From DAOUET01 sp034430155 (GTDB lineage: Bacteria > Chloroflexota > Anaerolineae > Anaerolineales > UBA4823): a stretch of DNA of 64,000 nucleotides. The notes under the pieces were generated by a model, which saw only the letters and a program-made list of their open reading frames with translations, had not been told where the DNA came from and did not search any database. Below are positions 57,581-64,000 of the stretch, piece after piece. Both the position numbers and the translations under genes were made by a program. Numbering within the stretch: position 1 is the stretch's first letter; every line of letters starts with the position of its first letter. The stretch is from positions 28,746-92,745 of the forward strand of contig DAOUET010000185.1 of assembly GCA_034430155.1 (NCBI GenBank). The letters run 5' to 3'.

Positions 57581-59344
57581 ATGACAGCCACGACATTTCC
57601 ATCAGAATTTACCCTTCCGGAACGAATGAGAACGGACCGGCGTGGTCCCGCACGATGGATATTTTCTCATGCGGCGCACTATTGGTACCTCGTTCTCATA
57701 CTTGTGGCTGGGGCGCTTGGCAACGCAGCCCTGGCAGCGGTTGTGCCGATCTTAATCGGTCAGGCTTTTAATTTAATCCTGAACACTCCCAGCCAGGCGC
57801 AAGGGTTGCTAAGAATAGCTCTCATCATAGCAGGTAGCCAAGCACTGCGGGGAGTGTTGCAGTTCGGGAGAAACTTTGGGGCCGAATTGATCGGACAACG
57901 AATGGAGCGAGATATCCGGGATGAGCTGTATGTAAGCTTGCTCGGTAAAAGCATGACATTCCACAGCCTGCAGCCCGTAGGCGATACAATGGCGCGCGCA
58001 ACCAATGACGTGCGTGAAATCAATTTGATGTTCAGTCCAGGAATGAACCTTGTCATAGGTTCGGGTAATTTCCTGATTATGCCAATCATTCTAGCTCCGC
58101 AATATAACCCTGCATTAATCTTAGCTCCTGGGCTGTTCCTGGTTTCTTATCTCCTAGCACTTTGGCAGTACCTGCATGAGCTTCAACCAATAACAGCTGA
58201 AGTGAGAGATTCTTTCGGCTACCTTAACACTCGCTTGGCTGAGGCGATCGATGGCATTGAAACCGTCAAGGGTATGGCTCAAGAGCGAAACGAAGTCTCT
58301 CTTTTTAAGAAGAACGCCACCCGCTTCCGTGACGCTTTTGTCCACCAAGGTGATGTCGAAGCCAGGTTTCTACCTCTTCTTCTGATGGGATTGGCTCAGG
58401 CAGGAGGTTTGTTACATTCCCTGATCTTATTCCGTCAGGGAATATTAAACCTGGGAGATGTGGTGGGATATTTTGGATTATTACAATTGTTAGGCTTTCC
58501 GACATTTATCTCCCTGTTCGCGTATTCCCAGGTTTCCCTGGGTTTATCGGGCGCCAGGCGCATTCTGGAATTACTCAACCGTGAGGAGAATCTAGATCAG
58601 AACGTGTTGGGCTACTCCGGATCCATGCGAGGCGAGGTTGAGTTCAAAGGGGTAGTTTTCTCTTATGAGGATAGCGAACCAGCTCTTGAGGACATTTCTT
58701 TTAGAGTCGAACCGGGAAAAACTATTGCAATTGTCGGGCAAACTGGGGTGGGAAAAACATCGATGGTCAAACTGATAAACCGCACTTACGAAGTAACCCA
58801 AGGTCAGTTACTGGTGGATGGGGTGGATGTACGTGATTGGAACTTAGAGGCTTTGCGAAGAAATATTTCGATCATAGAACAGGACATCTTCCTGTTTTCA
58901 AGGAGTGTGGCTGAGAATATCGCTTTTGGCAAACCCGAGGCATCTCGGGAAGAGATCGAGAAAGCTGCGATGGCGGCGCAAGCACATGAATTTATCACAG
59001 GCTTTAAAGAAGGCTATGATACTGTCATTGGGGAACGGGGCGTAACCCTTTCTGGGGGACAGCGCCAGCGTTTGGCGATTGCACGTGCTTTCCTAACCAA
59101 CCCACGCATCCTGGTTCTTGATGATTCGACCAGCGCCATTGATAGCGCGACGGAAGATAAAATCCAGCAGGCGATTTATGCAGCTGCTCGTGGGCGCACC
59201 ACTTTCATCATAACTCACCGTCTATCCCAGATCCGTTGGGCTAATTTGATCTTGGTGATGCGCAATGGGCGATTAGCCGCAGTAGGTGCGCATGAGGAAC
59301 TAATGCGTACCTCTGAAGCATACCGGCGAATTTTCAGTGAATAA
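57581..59344 (+). CDS. ABC exporter half-transporter, first of pair
   Basis: A 587-residue protein with six membrane helices (about 30-315) fused to an ABC ATPase. Walker A is I-V-G-Q-T-G-V-G-K-T-S, Q-loop region S-I-I-E-Q-D-I-F-L, signature L-S-G-G-Q-R-Q-R-L-A and Walker B I-L-V-L-D-D-S-T-S-A, with the switch histidine in I-I-T-H-R-L-S. The residue after Walker B is aspartate rather than the catalytic glutamate (L-D-D), the hallmark of a degenerate site in heterodimeric exporters. It likely pairs with the next gene as a BmrCD/TM287-288-type heterodimer exporting lipids or drugs. Confidence 0.92.
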   Translation: MTATTFPSEFTLPERMRTDRRGPARWIFSHAAHYWYLVLILVAGALGNAALAAVVPILIGQAFNLILNTPSQAQGLLRIALIIAGSQALRGVLQFGRNFGAELIGQRMERDIRDELYVSLLGKSMTFHSLQPVGDTMARATNDVREINLMFSPGMNLVIGSGNFLIMPIILAPQYNPALILAPGLFLVSYLLALWQYLHELQPITAEVRDSFGYLNTRLAEAIDGIETVKGMAQERNEVSLFKKNATRFRDAFVHQGDVEARFLPLLLMGLAQAGGLLHSLILFRQGILNLGDVVGYFGLLQLLGFPTFISLFAYSQVSLGLSGARRILELLNREENLDQNVLGYSGSMRGEVEFKGVVFSYEDSEPALEDISFRVEPGKTIAIVGQTGVGKTSMVKLINRTYEVTQGQLLVDGVDVRDWNLEALRRNISIIEQDIFLFSRSVAENIAFGKPEASREEIEKAAMAAQAHEFITGFKEGYDTVIGERGVTLSGGQRQRLAIARAFLTNPRILVLDDSTSAIDSATEDKIQQAIYAAARGRTTFIITHRLSQIRWANLILVMRNGRLAAVGAHEELMRTSEAYRRIFSE

Positions 59345-59505
59345 TATAAAACGTACCTGGATATCGAAAATGAAAACTGGGAAAGAAGGAGGTGCGTTGG
59401 TTTTTACGCTATGCCCCAAAGAAATTATATGCCACACCTCATTATGGCAAGCCAGTATTTTACAGGAACTGACATTAATTAGTGAATTTAGGAAAAAGTT
59501 ATATT

Positions 59506-61320
59506 ATGGGTTTCTTCTCCAGTTTGGATACTGAACGGTACGACCGTCAATACAGCGACCGCCAGTTAGTACAACGCATGGTGATGTACTTCCGGCCTCA
59601 TTTAAGGCGTATCTCGTGGATTGCGGTGTTCCTGGTATTGATCTCTTTAGCTGGCGCGGGACAGCCTCTGGTAGTGTCACATGGGGTGGATCTGTTGCGA
59701 GGCAACTTCACAGTTGTGATGATGATCCTGTTAATCGCAGCTGTCCTGGTAACTGGCCTGGTCTCGTGGGGGGGTAACTGGGTACGGCGACGCCTGACTG
59801 TCCGAGCTGTTGGGGATGTGGTGCTGGCTTTGCGTACGGAAGCCTTTCAAGCAGCTGCCGACCATGACTTATCCTTCTATGATGAATTTTCTTCAGGCAG
59901 GATTGTTTCACGGATTACTACTGATACCCAGGATTTCGGTCAGGTGGTTGTCCTTATCACCGACCTGATCTCGCAGATCATCCAGGCTTTGATCTTGGGA
60001 TTTGTGCTGGTCAGCGTTCAATGGCGCCTTTCTCTTTATCTTTTTGGCACCTTACCAATGATCCTGTTAGTGGCGGTCAGTTTCCGAAGATTGGCGCGGC
60101 GGGTAACACGGCGGGGGATGCGGGCGATGGCGAACGTCAATGCGGCGATCAAAGAGACAGTCAGTGGAATTGCGGTAGCAAAAAACTTTCGCCAGGAAGG
60201 CACCGTTTTCGGTGAATTCGATGATGCCAATAAGCAATCTTACCGGGTGAATGTACAGCGTGGTTTGGTGCTTTCGATGGTTTTCCCAATTCTCAACATC
60301 CTGGGTGGATTTGGTACGGCTCTTTTGGTCTATGTAGGTGGTCTTGATGTAGCTGCTGGTGTTGTGACAGCCGGTGCATGGTTCCTGTTCTTGCAAAGCC
60401 TTGATCTTTTCTTTTTTCCGGTGCTCAACCTATCTGCTTTTTGGGCACAGGTTCAATCCGGTTTATCGGCAGCTGAGCGGGTCTTCGCCTTAATCGATGC
60501 TGAATCTGATGTGATCCAGGTGGGTGATAAACCGGTGCGACATCTTCGAGGTGAAATACACTTTGATAAGGTTGTTTTTCGGTATACTGAAAAAGAACAA
60601 GTACTGGTAGACTTTGATTTGTTCATTCCTGCAGGTGAAAATCTTGCCCTGGTGGGGCATACCGGCGCGGGAAAAACTTCCATTGCGAAATTAATCAGCC
60701 GTTTCTATGAGTTTCAACGTGGGCGTATACTGATAGATGGAGAAGACATCCGGACTTTGGATTTGAATGAGTACCGCCGGAATCTCGGCATCGTTTCCCA
60801 AATCCCTTTCCTTTTTTCGGGCACAGTTGCAGATAACATCTGTTATGCTTGTTCCAAGGTTGATATTCAAGAAATTGAGGCGGTAGCAAACCAAGTTGGA
60901 GACGGCGAGTGGTTGGAAACATTACCGAGGGGTTTGGATACAGAAGTAGGCGAACGTGGGGGGCGCTTATCTATGGGTCAACGACAAATGGTGTCTTTGA
61001 TGCGAGTATTGGTACAACGGCCGGCAATATTTATATTAGATGAAGCCACTGCTAGCATAGATCCCTTTACTGAATGGCAGATCCAACAGGCATTAGAGAT
61101 GATCTTGGCGAACACAACCAGCATCTTAATTGCCCACCGATTATCCACGGTAAAAGCTGCTGATCGTATAATTGTGCTGGAAAAAGGTAAGATAATTGAA
61201 GAGGGGAATCATAAAAGCCTGCTGGCTCACGGTGGGCATTACGCCAACCTGTATAACACTTACTTCCGCCATCAAAGCCTGGAATACGTGGAGCAAGCTC
61301 GCTCTATGGCTACGGACTAA
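59506..61320 (+). CDS. ABC exporter half-transporter, second of pair
   Basis: A 604-residue protein with six membrane helices and an ABC ATPase. Walker A is L-V-G-H-T-G-A-G-K-T-S, signature L-S-M-G-Q-R-Q-M-V-S (Met replaces the first Gly) and Walker B I-F-I-L-D-E-A-T-A-S with a proper catalytic glutamate. So this half carries the consensus glutamate that the first half lacks, while its own signature motif is degenerate. In a heterodimer the degenerate signature and the L-D-D site of the partner would fall in the same composite site. The ATG at 59506 has AGGAAAA upstream; the frame is open from a GTG at 59482. Confidence 0.92.
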   Translation: MGFFSSLDTERYDRQYSDRQLVQRMVMYFRPHLRRISWIAVFLVLISLAGAGQPLVVSHGVDLLRGNFTVVMMILLIAAVLVTGLVSWGGNWVRRRLTVRAVGDVVLALRTEAFQAAADHDLSFYDEFSSGRIVSRITTDTQDFGQVVVLITDLISQIIQALILGFVLVSVQWRLSLYLFGTLPMILLVAVSFRRLARRVTRRGMRAMANVNAAIKETVSGIAVAKNFRQEGTVFGEFDDANKQSYRVNVQRGLVLSMVFPILNILGGFGTALLVYVGGLDVAAGVVTAGAWFLFLQSLDLFFFPVLNLSAFWAQVQSGLSAAERVFALIDAESDVIQVGDKPVRHLRGEIHFDKVVFRYTEKEQVLVDFDLFIPAGENLALVGHTGAGKTSIAKLISRFYEFQRGRILIDGEDIRTLDLNEYRRNLGIVSQIPFLFSGTVADNICYACSKVDIQEIEAVANQVGDGEWLETLPRGLDTEVGERGGRLSMGQRQMVSLMRVLVQRPAIFILDEATASIDPFTEWQIQQALEMILANTTSILIAHRLSTVKAADRIIVLEKGKIIEEGNHKSLLAHGGHYANLYNTYFRHQSLEYVEQARSMATD

Positions 61321-61324
61321 ATGG

Positions 61325-62521
61325 ATGCCTAACTCACCACTCAGCCTATCGCTTAGACCGGGTTTCCCTGATTTCTTGGATCTGCCCTGGGACCAGTCGC
61401 TACAAGATTGGAAAGGATTCACTTCGCGTTTGGAGGAAGTCCCGCGCGGTTTGAGCAGACACCCGGTTGTGTTCGTAAATTATGGAGGGGTCTTATACGC
61501 GCTGAAAGAGCTGCCACCCAGCCTAGGCCAGCAAGAGTATGAGATCTTGCGCCAGATAGAGGACTTGCACCTGCCTGCGGTAACACCGGTGGGACACACC
61601 CTTAAACAGAGCACTGAAGGTGAAGCGAGCGTATTGATCACCCGGTTTCTCGATCGTTCGCTCCCATATCGCTCGCTATTCATGCGCAGCGGTTTCTCGC
61701 GGTACCGGGAGCATTTATTGGACGCTATAGCGGGTTTGCTGGTGCAATTGCATCTGACTGGTATCTTCTGGGGGGATTGCTCTCTTTCTAACGTTCTGTT
61801 CCGGCGCGATGCTGGCGCTCTGCAGGCGTATTTAGTGGATGCTGAGACAGCTGAGGCCCATCCGGCGCGATTGGATCCGACCCTACGTCATCATGATCTG
61901 GAAATCATGGAGGAAAATGTAAACGGCGAATTAATGGATATGGCGACTTCTGGCGTCCTACCAGTGGATATTTCCTTCAGGGATACTGGTGCATATATCC
62001 GCCAGCGATACCAAAATCTATGGGAGGAGATCACTCGTGAGGAGATCATCACTCAAGGAGAGCGTTATCGTGTTCAGGAAAGGATCCAAGCTTTGAATAA
62101 ATTGGGTTTTTCGGTTGGTGAAGTGACGTTGCTGACTGCAAGCGATGGAGAACGCCTGCGCTTACGAGTTTTGGTTACTGACCGCAATTTTCACCGAGAC
62201 CAGCTTTATGGTCTGACCGGATTGGAAGCTGAGGAAATGCAAGCCCGTAAAATGATGAACGAAATCCAGGAGCTCAAAGCGACTTTGGCACAGCGGAATA
62301 ACCGCAGTACGCCGCTCAGTGTGGCGGCCTATTATTGGTTAGAGCATGTCTACCAACCAATATTAAAGACTCTTGAACCATTAGTCGACCTACAGACATC
62401 GCCTGCGGAGCTCTACTGCCAATTACTGGAGCATAAATGGTTCCTATCAGAAAAGGTTCATCATGACGTCGGTCACCAAAGCGCAGCAGAGGATTTCCTT
62501 AAGAGCTCCATCAGCAGATAA
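61325..62521 (+). CDS. DUF4032-family protein
   Basis: A 398-residue protein with a lipopolysaccharide kinase-like N-terminal half. V-V-F-V-N-Y-G-G-V-L-Y-A-L-K-E-L carries the candidate ATP lysine, and the catalytic-loop type sequence is G-I-F-W-G-D-C-S-L-S-N-V-L with D and N at the expected spacing, followed by L-V-D-A-E-T in the D-F-G position. The C-terminal half is helical with conserved tryptophans. DUF4032 proteins are widespread in Actinobacteria and Chloroflexota and uncharacterised. Start ATG at 61325 is 4 bases after the ABC stop; the frame is open inside that gene, but that part is the ABC gene in another frame. It probably forms one operon with the exporter. Confidence 0.82.
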   Translation: MPNSPLSLSLRPGFPDFLDLPWDQSLQDWKGFTSRLEEVPRGLSRHPVVFVNYGGVLYALKELPPSLGQQEYEILRQIEDLHLPAVTPVGHTLKQSTEGEASVLITRFLDRSLPYRSLFMRSGFSRYREHLLDAIAGLLVQLHLTGIFWGDCSLSNVLFRRDAGALQAYLVDAETAEAHPARLDPTLRHHDLEIMEENVNGELMDMATSGVLPVDISFRDTGAYIRQRYQNLWEEITREEIITQGERYRVQERIQALNKLGFSVGEVTLLTASDGERLRLRVLVTDRNFHRDQLYGLTGLEAEEMQARKMMNEIQELKATLAQRNNRSTPLSVAAYYWLEHVYQPILKTLEPLVDLQTSPAELYCQLLEHKWFLSEKVHHDVGHQSAAEDFLKSSISR

Positions 62522-62929
62522 ATCAGTCGCCAGCGAGGCTAATCTACTTTAGCAATTGGCGATTTATGAATTGTTCAAAGCAAAAGATAAATAGGAACAA
62601 TGCTACCTTCCGGATATCGCATTTGAATGGTGAAACTAAGAAAAATCTAAACGTTTGTCTGAGTAACCGCAATGGGGTTGAATTACAGGTCGATTTTTCA
62701 AGATCACTATAAACCCGAAGTATAGGATGAAATAAACAATTTCAGGTGCTGGTTGAATACGGGCTTTGCTCAACCAGCACCTGAATCTTGCTATCAATAA
62801 CCGGCTCATTCAAAGAGGACCCGAATCCCCTCATTGGGTTTTGAGAATGACCAGGCCACAGTACACCGGACTTTGGGATGGATGCTCAAAACCGTCACAG
62901 CCATCACATCCTGAGTCAAGATGTGATGA
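62522..62929. other. Convergent intergenic region
   Basis: About 400 bases between converging genes. It holds the long terminator hairpin at 62741-62785 and otherwise nothing I can support. The AT-rich part 62560-62740 has no ribosome sites or frames. The part 62786-62929 follows the stop of the minus-strand gene. Confidence 0.5.
62741..62785. terminator. Long hairpin between convergent genes
   Basis: TTCAGGTGCTGGTTGA (62741-62756) pairs perfectly with TCAACCAGCACCTGAA (62770-62785), with a 13-base loop. No T run follows on the plus strand; on the minus strand the hairpin is followed by ATTGTTTATTTCA. It probably serves the minus-strand gene or both. Confidence 0.6.
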
Positions 62930-64000
62930 TCATGGTGTTGAAGAAGTTGACAGATCTACACCACAAGTGAGAAGTTGTGATGGCCTCTCTCCCGAAGAGA
63001 TGCCGTCTCCATAGATACGGGTGTTGTGATCTTGTAACCACCAATTGGGTTCAAATATCAGGACCCATTTCCCATTTTGATCTTTCTCGAATTTAACGTA
63101 ATTGGGATCGTAGACTTCACAAATTGGCCAATTTTCCTCAGGCCAACTAAAGTGTGGTTCCGGAACGGTGAGCATATTCTCATCGCCCTGATGGATCAGG
63201 CCATCCCAACCCGGGTGTTCTCCGGGCGACAGCTCCAGGTAAGGGTCAAAGAACAATGAATTACCATGGGAATCGATCTTCATTAAGTCAAATTCGAATG
63301 GGAAGGGTAGATCAAATTCCATTGTAAGCGTGGCGCTAATAGCCGGTGTTAATTGAGGAAGTAATTCTATAGTGTTGGTTAGATCGGGAAACACCATAGA
63401 GGTCTTCGAGAAGATAACGAAATCGTTATCCGCGGAGGCGGAAAATGAGCCACTATCGGAACTAATCGGGTTGTTATCCTGGTCATACAAGGTCAGTGTA
63501 TATGCGCCATCGCTAGCGAAAGTGTCTGGCGGGATGCGCACATGGAATGTGTGGTCATTCTGGGCACCACGTGCGGATGGAGTGATCAGAAAGTCGACTT
63601 GACTTAAGTCACAGGTGAATGGGTTATCGTATTTCATCTGACCATGGATATGTGCAAGCCAGTCATTATAGTCATAGTCGATCAATCCAAAGTACTGGCG
63701 CACGTCTTCAAACCCGACTGCCATTCCCCATGTGTCTGGACAACTAGGTTTGGTACCTGTGACTATCGGAAGGTATAAGATATATAGTGGGGGATTGCAG
63801 TAGCTGGATGAGTCAACCGCCTCCTCACCCGGAATGGTGACCTTGCCTTGATTGGTATAGGCCGTTCTACCGGGCGCATTAAGGTCTCCTTGGCGACAGG
63901 CATCAGGTACCAGGTTGGGGAGATTGGATTGCTCTAATTCAAGCGCAACGCCGGTGGCTTTATAGGTCCACACCTCACCCGGTTCCAAGATATCATCAGC
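62930..64000 (-). CDS. Large secreted/surface protein, C-terminal part (runs off right edge)
   Basis: At least 356 codons on the minus strand remain open to the window edge, so the N-terminus lies outside. The visible part starts with L-E-P-G-E-V-W-T-Y-K-A-T-G-V, a motif typical of repeated DUF11-like/surface beta-domains. It continues with regions rich in Asp, Pro and aromatic residues (Y-T-L-T-L-Y-D-Q-D; T-L-T-M-E-F-D-L-P) that look beta-rich. There is no membrane anchor or sorting signal at the C-terminus, which ends S-T-S-S-T-P. Cysteines are few but spaced as possible disulfides. Function unknown; extracellular location is inferred from composition. Confidence 0.75.
   Translation of the reverse strand, partial: ADDILEPGEVWTYKATGVALELEQSNLPNLVPDACRQGDLNAPGRTAYTNQGKVTIPGEEAVDSSSYCNPPLYILYLPIVTGTKPSCPDTWGMAVGFEDVRQYFGLIDYDYNDWLAHIHGQMKYDNPFTCDLSQVDFLITPSARGAQNDHTFHVRIPPDTFASDGAYTLTLYDQDNNPISSDSGSFSASADNDFVIFSKTSMVFPDLTNTIELLPQLTPAISATLTMEFDLPFPFEFDLMKIDSHGNSLFFDPYLELSPGEHPGWDGLIHQGDENMLTVPEPHFSWPEENWPICEVYDPNYVKFEKDQNGKWVLIFEPNWWLQDHNTRIYGDGISSGERPSQLLTCGVDLSTSSTP

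Noticed and set aside
59385..59480. Small gene after a strong AAGGAGG site between the two ABC genes
   Set aside because: The frames from TTG or ATG nearby are short or badly spaced and show no protein pattern; the site may be accidental.
62822..62932. Open extension of 36 codons after the TGA of the right-edge surface protein, considered as another selenocysteine site
   Set aside because: The TGA is not at a conserved cysteine of a redox motif, no SECIS-like hairpin was seen in the window, and an open run of this size is expected by chance.

Overview
The window is about 64 kb of bacterial chromosome with balanced base composition. It most resembles an anaerobic or facultative member of the Chloroflexota, class Anaerolineae. 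That placement is inference. It rests on the mix of gene families (a T-box in front of leuS, tandem FemAB-like proteins, a DUF4032 protein, a b-delta ATP synthase fusion, a complex I with two NuoM, repeat-rich secreted proteins). No rRNA is present to confirm it.

Layout. 1-3.5 kb (mostly minus): an unidentified edge gene, DegV, a phosphoglycerate-mutase-like metalloenzyme, then a two-gene unit of a SAM methyltransferase and a membrane-anchored thioredoxin-like protein. The first cysteine of the thioredoxin-like CxxC is replaced by an in-frame TGA, followed by a hairpin that fits the bacterial SECIS pattern, so it is a candidate selenoprotein. Inverted copies of a palindromic repeat flank the unit; a third copy lies at 22.9 kb. 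3.7-10.6 kb: an EF-G-like GTPase, a PAP2 phosphatase and MFS transporter pair, an Xaa-Pro peptidase and a LON-domain protein. 11-17.7 kb: an oligopeptide ABC transporter operon with fused DppD-DppF ATPases, then a PhnD-like binding protein. 17.8-21.5 kb: two tRNA-Ala genes and a T-box-controlled leuS. 21.7-23.3 kb: creatininase-family protein, RidA, and a deletion-fused remnant of a two-component system.

23.4-30.0 kb is an envelope polysaccharide segment: ExoA-like glycosyltransferase, WcaJ-like phosphoglycosyl transferase, CapD-like dehydratase and two FemAB-like aminoacyl transferases. 30.1-35.4 kb carries a PLP enzyme, a GAF-PAS-adenylate cyclase and a TgpA-like transglutaminase. 35.6-47.8 kb is the energy block: membrane-arm complex I genes nuoA-H-J-K-L-M-M-N, followed directly by atpI, atpB, atpE and a b-delta fusion, then a terminator. 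The peripheral arm of complex I (B, C, D, I, E, F, G) and the F1 genes (alpha, gamma, beta, epsilon) are absent and must be elsewhere if these machines work. The second NuoM lacks the conserved TM7 lysine, and NuoL seems to have a lengthened lateral helix.

48-64 kb: murE, a secreted protein of three 114-residue repeats, a tandem C2H2 zinc-finger protein, a cupin, an AarF/UbiB-type kinase, a two-domain USP, a TauE/SafE permease, a DHH phosphoesterase, two ABC exporter half-transporters, a DUF4032 protein, and a secreted protein running off the right edge.

The most notable items are the candidate UxxC selenoprotein and its flanking repeats, the modified complex I, the b-delta fusion, and the two-component deletion scar beside a repeat copy. 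Several promoters place the start codon within about 10 bases of the -10 box, suggesting leaderless transcripts.
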